64,000 bases of DNA from Nocardioidaceae bacterium. GTDB taxonomy: Bacteria > Actinomycetota > Actinomycetes > Propionibacteriales > Nocardioidaceae. Positions 20,734-27,886 of the stretch are shown piece by piece (the first letter of the stretch is position 1; each line of letters opens with the position of its first letter). Position numbers and translations under genes: made by a program. The DNA is taken from contig JAURVT010000008.1 of assembly GCA_030655315.1 (NCBI GenBank), positions 1 to 64,000 on the forward strand, in the 5' to 3' direction. The notes beneath the pieces were generated by a model. The model had not been told where the DNA came from. It was given only the letters and a program-made list of their open reading frames with translations, and ran no database searches.

Positions 20734-20757
20734 CCCTCCCCGCCGGTTGTTCCCAGG

Positions 20758-20805
20758 ACCTGTCGGTGCCTGGTGATGCCTCGACGTCACCACGCACCGA
20801 CAGGT
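20758..20805 (-). terminator. Stem-loop downstream of the GH13 gene
   Basis: ACCTGTCGGTGC (20758-20769) pairs with GCACCGACAGGT (20794-20805), and TGGTGA/TCACCA (20771-20776/20787-20792) extends the stem to 18 bp around a 10-nt loop. It lies just behind the GH13 stop at 20830 (minus strand). The left arm is identical to that of the hairpin after meaB. Confidence 0.65.
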
Positions 20806-20829
20806 CGGCGGACGAGGAGGGGTGGGTCG

Positions 20830-22443
20830 TCAGGCGGTGAACCAGGCGCCGGCGTCGCCCGGCAGGGAGGTGCCGTCGAGCGGGACCGACGAGACCAGCG
20901 GCTCGCCGAGGTCGGCGACGTCGACGGCGGTCGCGCCGCAGTTGACGACGCACACCAGGCCGGGCTCGCCCTCGCGGGCGAAGGCCAGGACGTCGTCGCC
21001 GCGGTCGAGGAACGTCAGGCCGCCCTCGAGGCCGTCGACGAGGTCGTGCCGGGCCGCCAGCGCGGCACGGAAGAACGACAGCGTGGACGCCGGGTCGTCG
21101 GCCTGCGCCTCGACGCTCAGCGCGGCGAACGCGTCGGGCATCGGCAGCCAGGGCTGGCCCTCGCCGGGGCCGAAGCCGAACGGCGCCCGCGTGCCCGACC
21201 ACGGGACGGGCACGCGGCACCCGTCGCGGCCGATGCCGCCGCCGCGCAGCCACATCGGGTCCTGCCGGTCCTGCGGCGCGACGTCGACCTGCGGCAGGCC
21301 GAGCTCCTCGCCCTGCCAGATGTAGGCCGACCCGGGCATGGCGAGCATGGCGAGGGTGGCGGCCTTGGCGCGCTCGAGGCCGGCCTCCCCGCCGCCGTAG
21401 CGGGTGACGGTGCGGGTGACGTCGTGGTTGGAGAGCACCCAGGTGGGGCTGGCGCCCACCGGGCCGACGGCCGCGTAGGTGTCCTCGACGACCTGGCGGA
21501 ACGCCGCCGCCGACCACTCCGCCTCGAGCCAGTGGAAGTTGAAGACCTGCTGCATCTCGTCGGGACGGACGTACCGCGCCATCGACTCCGCGTCGGCGGT
21601 CCAGGCCTCTCCGATCATCATCCGGTCGCCGTCGTACTCCTCGAGCACCCGGCGCCAGCGCCGGTAGATGTCGTGGACGCCGGGCTGGTCCCAGTAGGGA
21701 CGCTCGTGGTGCGAGATCATCTCGCCGTCCGCGGTGGGGTCCGGCTCCGCCGCGTCGCCCGGGGCGTCGGGCAGGCCCTCGGCCTTGACCATGCCGTGCG
21801 CGACGTCGACCCGGAAGCCGTCGGCCCCGCGGTCCAGCCAGAACCGCAGGACGGACTCGAACTCGTCCCCGACCTCGGGGTTCTCCCAGTCGAAGTCGGG
21901 CTGGTCCTGCTCGAAGAGGTGGAGGTACCACTGGCCGTCGGGGACGCGCGTCCACGCCGGGCCGCCGAACTGCGAGCGCCAGTTGTTGGGCGGCTGCGAG
22001 CCGTCGTCGCCCCGGCCCTCGCGGAAGACGTAGCGGGCGCGCTCGGCGCTGCCGGGTGCGGCGGCCAGGGCCGCCTGGAACCACACGTGCGCGGCCGAGG
22101 AGTGGTTGGGCACGAGGTCGACGATCACCTTGAGGCCGAGCCCGTGCGCCGTGGCCAGCATCTCGTCGGCGTCGGCCAGGGTGCCGAACATCGGGTCGAC
22201 GTCGCGGTAGTCGGCCACGTCGTAGCCGTGGTCGGCCTGCGGCGAGGTGTAGAACGGCGACAGCCACACCGCGTCGACGCCGAGCTCGGCGAGGTAGGGC
22301 AGGCGCGAGGTGATGCCGGCCAGGTCGCCGACGCCGTCACCGGTGGAGTCGGCGAAGCTGCGCGGGTACACCTGGTAGCAGACGGCGTCACGCCACCAGG
22401 GGGCCTCGGTACGGGTGGGGACGGCGGTCTGCGTGTCGGTCAC
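20830..22443 (-). CDS. GH13 alpha-glucosidase
   Basis: A 537-residue cytosolic (no signal peptide) glycoside hydrolase family 13 enzyme of the oligo-1,6-glucosidase/alpha-glucosidase group. It begins WWRDAVCYQVYPRSFADSTG and has DLVPNHSS. Catalytic residues are D213 (GFRVDVAH), E279 (MIGEAW) and D341 (LSNHDVTR). It probably hydrolyses alpha-glucosidic bonds of maltose, isomaltose or similar sugars; exact linkage cannot be read here. The start is GTG 22443. It stands alone, with no sugar transporter adjacent. Confidence 0.9.
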   Translation of the reverse strand: MTDTQTAVPTRTEAPWWRDAVCYQVYPRSFADSTGDGVGDLAGITSRLPYLAELGVDAVWLSPFYTSPQADHGYDVADYRDVDPMFGTLADADEMLATAHGLGLKVIVDLVPNHSSAAHVWFQAALAAAPGSAERARYVFREGRGDDGSQPPNNWRSQFGGPAWTRVPDGQWYLHLFEQDQPDFDWENPEVGDEFESVLRFWLDRGADGFRVDVAHGMVKAEGLPDAPGDAAEPDPTADGEMISHHERPYWDQPGVHDIYRRWRRVLEEYDGDRMMIGEAWTADAESMARYVRPDEMQQVFNFHWLEAEWSAAAFRQVVEDTYAAVGPVGASPTWVLSNHDVTRTVTRYGGGEAGLERAKAATLAMLAMPGSAYIWQGEELGLPQVDVAPQDRQDPMWLRGGGIGRDGCRVPVPWSGTRAPFGFGPGEGQPWLPMPDAFAALSVEAQADDPASTLSFFRAALAARHDLVDGLEGGLTFLDRGDDVLAFAREGEPGLVCVVNCGATAVDVADLGEPLVSSVPLDGTSLPGDAGAWFTA

Positions 22444-22470
22444 CCGACGAGCCTAACGACGGCGGTGCCG

Positions 22471-23199
22471 TCAGCTGAAGGCGGCGATGTCGATCGTGAT
22501 CCAGGTCTGCTCGGCGCGACCGAGCAGCCGCCCGTCCGTCCCGTAGAGGGCCGTGGCCGTCTGGTGCTTGCGGCCCTGCACCTCGCGCAGCGACCCGACC
22601 GCCACGCACTCCTCGCCGGCACGCGGCGCCTCGTCGAGGCGGGCGGTCATCCGTCCGAGCACCATCGGGCTGGCCTTGATCCCGGCGGCCCACCCGCCGG
22701 GGCAGTCGAGCGCGGCCCAGAAGCTCTCGGTGGTGAGGGTGCCGGTGTCGTCGCAGAACGCGGCGTGCGGCGTCCAGGTGGCCGCCATCCGCCCGTCGCC
22801 GACGGGCCCGGAGAACAGCCGCAGGCCGTCGCCCTCGGCACGGTCGGACCCGCACGTGAAGCACCGCGGGAACGGGTGCTCGTGGTAGCCCTCGAAGTCC
22901 GCGCGGGCCTGCGCGGCGACGGCGTGCGTGACCGGCGCGGGGGCGTCGTCCACGAAGACGCCGGCCGCGGCCTCGCCCACCACGGAGCCCTCGTGCAGGA
23001 GGGCGACCTCGTCGCGCCCGTCCCGCCAGGTCAGCGCCGTCTCGAGCGGCGGTGGCTGCCGCAGGGTCACGGTGACGGTGGCCACGCCCGTGCGCGAGGC
23101 GAGCCGTCCGCCGACGTGCCCCGACACCCAGCCGCCGTTGCCCGACCGGTTGGGGCCGTTGAAGCGGGCGGGGACCATCGTCAGCTCGGGCTGGATCAT
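22471..23199 (-). CDS. Acyl-CoA thioesterase-like hotdog protein
   Basis: A 242-residue protein with duplicated hotdog-fold features: FNGPNRSGNGGWVSGHVGG near the N-terminus, where conserved N and G residues line the thioesterase helix, then a cysteine pair CFTCG (about residue 108), and a second half GTLTTESFWAALDCPGGWAA. It belongs to uncharacterised actinobacterial acyl-CoA thioesterase-like proteins. The ATG at 23199 was chosen because homology starts at MIQPELTMVPARFNG. It is codirectional with the photolyase, 20 bp behind its stop. Confidence 0.6.
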   Translation of the reverse strand: MIQPELTMVPARFNGPNRSGNGGWVSGHVGGRLASRTGVATVTVTLRQPPPLETALTWRDGRDEVALLHEGSVVGEAAAGVFVDDAPAPVTHAVAAQARADFEGYHEHPFPRCFTCGSDRAEGDGLRLFSGPVGDGRMAATWTPHAAFCDDTGTLTTESFWAALDCPGGWAAGIKASPMVLGRMTARLDEAPRAGEECVAVGSLREVQGRKHQTATALYGTDGRLLGRAEQTWITIDIAAFS

Positions 23200-23218
23200 C
23201 GGGTGATCGTCGCACGCC

Positions 23219-24568
23219 TCACTTGATCGCCTGGTAGCGCGCGAGCGACTCGACGCGCTCCTCCTTGTGGTCGACGAGCGGGGCCGGGTAGCCGTTCGGC
23301 GGACCGCCGTCGAGCGTCCAGGGCTCGTGGATCCTCTTGGCGTCGACGTCGGCCAGCTCGGGCACGTACCGACGGACGTAGGCGCCGTCGGGGTCGAACT
23401 TCTTGCCCTGCGTGGTGGGGTTGAAGATCCGGAAGTACGGCGCGGCGTCGGTGCCGCAGCCGGCCATCCACTGCCAGCCGTGCTGGTTGGACGCGAGGTC
23501 GCCGTCGACCAGCCAGTGCAGGAAGTGGCGGGCACCGAGCTGCCACTCCAGGTGCAGGTCCTTGACCAGGAAGCTGGCCACGATCATCCGGACCCGGTTG
23601 TGCATCCAGCCCTCGGCGCGCAGCTGACGCAGGCCGGCGTCGACGACGGGGAAGCCGGTGCGTCCCTGCTTCCATGCCTCGAGGTCGTCGCCGGGCTTGT
23701 CATACGTCATGCCCGCGAACTGGGGGTTGTAGTACTCCCGGGCCGAGTGGGGGTGGTGGAACAGGACGTCGGCGTAGAACTCTCTGAAGCAGATCTCGCG
23801 CTGGTACGCGTCGGCCCCCTCGGAGTGGTGGGCGGCGATGTCGGCGAGCATCGTCCGCGGATGGATCTCACCCCACTTGAGGTGCACCGACATGCGGGAC
23901 GTGCGGTCGGCGCCGGGGTCGTTGCGGGTGTCGTCGTACTCGGCGAGACCGGGCTCGATCCAGTCGCGCCACTGCTTGCGGGCCGCCGCCTCGCCGGCGG
24001 TGCGGAGGTCGAGCCCGTCCGGCAGCGTCACCTCGGGGATCGCGTGGGTCCGTCCCTCGGGGCGCAGCCAGGGCACGTCGCGGACGTCCGGGGCGGGATC
24101 GCGCCAGCCGTGCTCCCGCCAGCCGCGGTTGAAGGGCGTGTAGACCTTGAACGGCGTGCCGTCGCCCTTGAGCACGCGGCCGGGCGCGACCGCGTAGGGC
24201 GAGCCGGTGCGCACGAGCTCGACGTCGTGCTCGGCCAGCGCCTTCTCGACGGCCTCGTCGCGCTCACGTCCGTAGGGGGCGTAGTCGGCGGCGACGTGCA
24301 CCGTCGTCGCCCCCGCCCGTCGGGCCACCCGGACCACCTCGTCCACGGGGTCGCCGTGCACGACGTGCATGCCGCCGACCCGCTCGGAGAGGTCGGACAG
24401 GCTGGCCGCGAGGTAGGCACGTCGGGACGGCCCCGCGGGCCCCCACAGCCGGTCGTCCAGCACGAAGAGCGGGACGACGCCCTCGTCGCCCGCCTCCTTC
24501 GCCGCCCCGAGGGCAGGGTTGTCAGACAGGCGCAGGTCGCGCCGGAACCACATCACCGAGGTCGCCAT
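23219..24568 (-). CDS. phr: Deoxyribodipyrimidine photolyase
   Basis: A 449-residue FAD-dependent photolyase repairing UV-induced pyrimidine dimers. The N-terminal domain starts VMWFRRDLRLSDNPAL and has the antenna-binding alpha/beta fold. The FAD domain contains TSRMSVHLKWGEIHPR, CFREFYADVLFHHP, GFPVVDAGLRQLRAEGWMHNRVRM and WQWMAGCGTDAAPYFRIFNP, which includes tryptophans of the electron-transfer chain. Class I CPD photolyase is most likely. The ATG at 24568 is divergent from ideR, 56 bp apart. Confidence 0.94.
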   Translation of the reverse strand: MATSVMWFRRDLRLSDNPALGAAKEAGDEGVVPLFVLDDRLWGPAGPSRRAYLAASLSDLSERVGGMHVVHGDPVDEVVRVARRAGATTVHVAADYAPYGRERDEAVEKALAEHDVELVRTGSPYAVAPGRVLKGDGTPFKVYTPFNRGWREHGWRDPAPDVRDVPWLRPEGRTHAIPEVTLPDGLDLRTAGEAAARKQWRDWIEPGLAEYDDTRNDPGADRTSRMSVHLKWGEIHPRTMLADIAAHHSEGADAYQREICFREFYADVLFHHPHSAREYYNPQFAGMTYDKPGDDLEAWKQGRTGFPVVDAGLRQLRAEGWMHNRVRMIVASFLVKDLHLEWQLGARHFLHWLVDGDLASNQHGWQWMAGCGTDAAPYFRIFNPTTQGKKFDPDGAYVRRYVPELADVDAKRIHEPWTLDGGPPNGYPAPLVDHKEERVESLARYQAIK

Positions 24569-24624
24569 CGGACCATCGTGGCCTCAGTTGGTCGTCGGTG
24601 CCCGCCGTGGGGGAGGATGGAGCC

Positions 24625-25317
24625 GTGAGCGACCTGATCGACACCACCGAGATGTACCTGCGCACCGTCTTCGAGCTGGAGGAGGAGGGCATCGTCCCCC
24701 TCCGCGCCCGCATCGCCGAGCGCCTGCACCAGAGCGGCCCCACCGTCAGCCAGACCGTGGCCCGGATGGAGCGCGACGGCCTGCTGAGCGTCGAGGGCGA
24801 CCGCCACCTCGAGCTGTCCGAGCGCGGGCGGTCGCTCGCCACCCGCGTCATGCGCAAGCACCGCCTCGCCGAGCGCCTGCTCACCGACGTCATCGGCCTC
24901 GAGATCGAGTTCGTGCACGAGGAGGCCTGCCGCTGGGAGCACGTCATCTCCGAGCAGGTGGAGCGCCGGCTCGTCGAGCTGCTCGAGCACCCCACCGAGT
25001 CGCCCTACGGCACCCCGATCCCGGGCCTGGACGAGCTGGGCGAGGCCCGCGAGACCGAGGGCTTCCTCAGCGGCGTCGTGCACCTCACGCAGGCCATCGA
25101 GGGTCGCGGCGAGCCCGTCCGCCTGATGGTCCGCCGCATCGGCGAGGAGCTGCAGAAGGACACCTCGGCGATGTCGGTGCTCCGTCGCGTCGGCGTCCTG
25201 CCCGGCAACGACGTCCTCGCCTCGGGCAACCTCGACACCATCGCCGTCGCCCGCGGCGGCGAGACGGCCGAGATCGACCACGACCTCGCCGCCCACATCT
25301 TCGTCACCGCCCCCTGA
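24625..25317 (+). CDS. ideR: Iron-dependent repressor IdeR/DtxR
   Basis: A 230-residue Fe(II)-activated repressor of iron uptake genes. All metal ligands of DtxR/IdeR fall at the canonical positions: M10, C102, E105 and H106 for the primary site; H79, E83 and H98 for the ancillary site. The winged helix spans about residues 1-70 (ERLHQSGPTVSQTVARMERD), followed by the dimerisation domain and a C-terminal SH3-like domain. GTG 24625 gives exactly the family length, with GGGAGGATGG upstream. No IdeR box is seen in front of its own gene or its neighbours. Confidence 0.95.
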   Translation: MSDLIDTTEMYLRTVFELEEEGIVPLRARIAERLHQSGPTVSQTVARMERDGLLSVEGDRHLELSERGRSLATRVMRKHRLAERLLTDVIGLEIEFVHEEACRWEHVISEQVERRLVELLEHPTESPYGTPIPGLDELGEARETEGFLSGVVHLTQAIEGRGEPVRLMVRRIGEELQKDTSAMSVLRRVGVLPGNDVLASGNLDTIAVARGGETAEIDHDLAAHIFVTAP

Positions 25318-25347
25318 CCCGCCAGCCCCCTCCCCTCGTCCCCCGCC

Positions 25348-25431
25348 CGCCGAGCGGCGCAAGCTGGTCGGTTACCGGCGGGTAGACAGTCTTCTGTGCG
25401 CCGGTCGGCGGACGGTTTGCGCCGCTCGGCG
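25348..25431 (+). repeat. 84-bp palindrome-ended repeat, copy 1
   Basis: The element begins CGCCGAGCGGCGCAAGCT and ends with the inverse TTGCGCCGCTCGGCG; the 15-bp ends are perfect inverted repeats. The interior contains GTCGGTTACCG-CGGGTAGA. A second copy in the opposite orientation lies at 25577-25660. No coding capacity is evident. It resembles a MITE- or REP-like element. Confidence 0.7.
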
Positions 25432-25496
25432 AGGAAGCGCGGGCCTCGGCGGGGCCGGCGGACGAGTCGGCGACGAGAGACTCCGTCCTGCGCCGC

Positions 25497-25538
25497 TCCC
25501 GCTCTCGGTGCCCCGCTCTCGCCGTCCCGCTCTCGGTG
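25497..25538. repeat. Three tandem 14-bp units
   Basis: TCCCGCTCTCGGTG, CCCCGCTCTCGCCG and TCCCGCTCTCGGTG follow one another without a gap between the two 84-bp elements. They could be replication slippage products; no coding meaning is apparent. Confidence 0.5.
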
Positions 25539-25576
25539 CCCTGCGGTCGTCACGCGGTGAGCCGTCCCGCGTCTCC

Positions 25577-25660
25577 CGCCGAGCGGCGCAAACCCTCCGC
25601 CGAACGGCGCAATCTCGTCGCTCTACCCGTCGGTAACCGACGAGCTTGCGCCGCTCGGCG
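25577..25660 (-). repeat. 84-bp palindrome-ended repeat, copy 2 (inverted)
   Basis: Reverse-complemented, this copy aligns over its full 84 bp with the element at 25348-25431: identical 15-bp ends, the same GTCGGTTACCG-CGGGTAGA core, and differences clustered in the centre. Together the two copies and the tandem units between them fill the 377-bp gap between ideR and the DUF1295 gene; I see no gene in the gap. Confidence 0.7.
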
Positions 25661-25694
25661 TGGGTGGGGGCGGCGGGGCGTGAGGGGAGCGCGG

Positions 25695-26501
25695 TCAGGG
25701 GCGCTTCGGGGGGAGGGGGAGGAAGCCGGAGGTGCGGCGGACGTAGTCGGCGTAGCCGGGCTTGGACCGCGCCATCGAGGCCTCGGTGAGGGGCTTGCCG
25801 GTCTTGCCGGCGAGGAAGTAGGTCATCGCCAGCGGGCCGAGGACGGTGACCAGGCCCGCCCAGGACGACGCCGCGACGAGCCAGATGCCCCACCAGACGC
25901 ACGCGTCGCCGAAGTAGTTGGGGTGGCGGGTGTAGCGCCACAGGCCGCGGTCCATCACCTGGCCCTGGTTGCGCGGGTCGGCCTTGAACGACGCCAGCTG
26001 CGCGTCGCCCACGGACTCGAACACGAAGCCGACGAGCCACACGGCCACGCCGACGACGGCCAGCCAGACCGGCAGGTGCTCGTTGTTGACGCCCACCATC
26101 AGCGGGGTGGCGACGAGGAACATCACCAGCGCCTGCGGACCGAAGACCTTGGCCGCGGCGATCCGGGCGAGGTCGCCCTCGCCGCCCGAGCGCTCCACGA
26201 GGTCGACGTACCGGGGGTCCTCGGGCTTGCCGGCGTTGCGGCGGTGCAGGTGCCACGCGAGGCGCAGACCCCAGACGCCCGGCAGGACGAGCAGCAGCCA
26301 GCGCGCGAGCGGGTCGCCGTCGACGCCGGGCAGCAGCGCGGTCACGACCGCGACCACGACGAAGCCGAGGCCCCAGAGGGTGTCGACCACGCTCAGGTGC
26401 CGGCGGCGGACGGCCCACAGCATGGTTCCGCCCATCAGCACCACGATCGCCAGCAGCCCGACGACCAGGGTGACGCCGGACTGCGAGAGGTCGTTCGTCA
26501 C
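25695..26501 (-). CDS. DUF1295/steroid 5-alpha-reductase-like membrane protein
   Basis: A 268-residue polytopic membrane protein. It has about 7 hydrophobic segments and the C-terminal signature DRGLWRYTRHPNYFGDACVWWG of the DUF1295/ERG24-like reductase family, where the RHPNY motif helps bind NADPH. The GTG at 26501 overlaps the cfa stop (GTGA), so it is cotranslated with the fatty-acid methyltransferase. That suggests reduction of a methylated or unsaturated lipid intermediate. The exact substrate is unknown. Confidence 0.78.
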   Translation of the reverse strand: MTNDLSQSGVTLVVGLLAIVVLMGGTMLWAVRRRHLSVVDTLWGLGFVVVAVVTALLPGVDGDPLARWLLLVLPGVWGLRLAWHLHRRNAGKPEDPRYVDLVERSGGEGDLARIAAAKVFGPQALVMFLVATPLMVGVNNEHLPVWLAVVGVAVWLVGFVFESVGDAQLASFKADPRNQGQVMDRGLWRYTRHPNYFGDACVWWGIWLVAASSWAGLVTVLGPLAMTYFLAGKTGKPLTEASMARSKPGYADYVRRTSGFLPLPPKRP

Positions 26502-27814
26502 CGGTCGAGCCACGCCAGCGGGCTGGCGGGCATCTCGCTGCGCCCGGCGGCCGTCGGCCGGACCGCGAGGATCTGGTCGACACCCATCCGGTTCTCCTCG
26601 AAGGCCAGCGAGCCGCCGGCCAGGTAGAGGCGCCAGACGCGGGCGGTCTCCTCGCCCACCATGTCGCAGGCCTGCTCCCAGTGGTCCTCGAGTGCCTGCG
26701 CCCAGGCCGCCACCGTCAGCGGGTAGTGCTCCCGCATGGCCTGCACGTCGCGGATCTCCAGGCCGGCGTCGGCGATCAGCCCGATCGTCTTGGCGATCGG
26801 CTTCATGTGCATGTCGGGAGCGATGTAGGTCTCGATGAAGGGGCCGCCGCCGGGGGCGTCGTGCTGCCCGCGCGACATCTGCTGGACGAGCGCGCGCCCG
26901 CCCGGTCGCAGGTAGCGGTGCAGCGAGGCGCAGAAGTCGACGTACTCGGCGTCGCCGACGTGCTCGCCCATCTCCAGCGACGCGACCGCGTCGACGCCCT
27001 CGGCCTCGAGGTCGCGGAAGTGCTTCAGGCTGACGTCGACCCGGTCGGACAGGCCCTTCTCGGCGGCGCGGGCGACGACGAAGTCGCGCTGCTCCGCCGA
27101 CAGGGTGACCCCGGTGACGTGGACGCCGTAGTGCTCGGCCGCGTGCAGCGACAGCGAGCCCCATCCGCAGCCGATGTCGAGCATCCGGCCGCCGGGCTGG
27201 AGGTCGAGCTTGCGGCACACGAGGTCGAGCTTGTCCTGCTGGGCCTCGACCAGTCCGTAGCCCGGCTGGGGGTCACGTGTCCAGAATGCACTCGAATAGG
27301 CCATTGCCGGGTCTAGGATCAGCGCGTAGAAGTCGTTCGAGAGGTCGTAGTGGTGGGAGATGGCCGCGCGGTCCCGGTCCCGGGTGTGCTTGACGCCCGA
27401 GAGCCTGGACTCCGAAGCAGGGCGAGCCGGCTTCGGTCCGAGGGCACCCATGCGTAGCGCCACGCGCGCACCGTGGGCGATCCGTCGCGGGCCGAGCCGC
27501 AGCCGCCCCGCCTCGGGGTCGCGGTCGCGCGCCTCGCGGACGGTGCGCCACATCAGCCGCAGCGCGTCGGTCAGGTCGCCCTCCACGTCGAGGTCGCCGC
27601 GCACGTACGCGCGCGCCACCCCCAGCTCGCCGGGCTGCCACACCACGTGGCGCAATGCCCTGCGGTTGCGCACCAGCACGACGGGGGTGCCCGGTGCGGC
27701 CGGCGCGCCGGCCTCGCTCCCGTCCCACACCCGCAGGCGAACCGGGAGCCTGATGCCCAGCGCCTCCTCGACGAGCTCGACGACGTCGCTGGCCTTGGTC
27801 CTCTTCTTGCTCAC
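26498..27814 (-). CDS. Cyclopropane-fatty-acyl-phospholipid synthase family
   Basis: A 438-residue SAM-dependent methyltransferase acting on unsaturated phospholipid acyl chains. SAM-binding motif I is MLDIGCGWGSLSLHAAE (about residues 205-221), preceded by AISHHYDLSNDFYALILD, typical of Cfa/Mma proteins, and followed by SLEMGEHVGDAEY and FIETYIAPDMHMKPI. The N-terminal SCP2-like region matches long actinobacterial homologues. Related enzymes make cyclopropane or 10-methyl branches; the FAD-dependent partner needed for 10-methyl stearate is not adjacent here. The start is GTG 27814. Confidence 0.88.
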   Translation of the reverse strand: MSKKRTKASDVVELVEEALGIRLPVRLRVWDGSEAGAPAAPGTPVVLVRNRRALRHVVWQPGELGVARAYVRGDLDVEGDLTDALRLMWRTVREARDRDPEAGRLRLGPRRIAHGARVALRMGALGPKPARPASESRLSGVKHTRDRDRAAISHHYDLSNDFYALILDPAMAYSSAFWTRDPQPGYGLVEAQQDKLDLVCRKLDLQPGGRMLDIGCGWGSLSLHAAEHYGVHVTGVTLSAEQRDFVVARAAEKGLSDRVDVSLKHFRDLEAEGVDAVASLEMGEHVGDAEYVDFCASLHRYLRPGGRALVQQMSRGQHDAPGGGPFIETYIAPDMHMKPIAKTIGLIADAGLEIRDVQAMREHYPLTVAAWAQALEDHWEQACDMVGEETARVWRLYLAGGSLAFEENRMGVDQILAVRPTAAGRSEMPASPLAWLDR

Positions 27815-27886
27815 GGCGCACAGTCAACCCGAGTCGTCCCAGCCGCGCGCCACGGCCCCGCGGTGCGACGCCCCCGGAGCGGCCTC

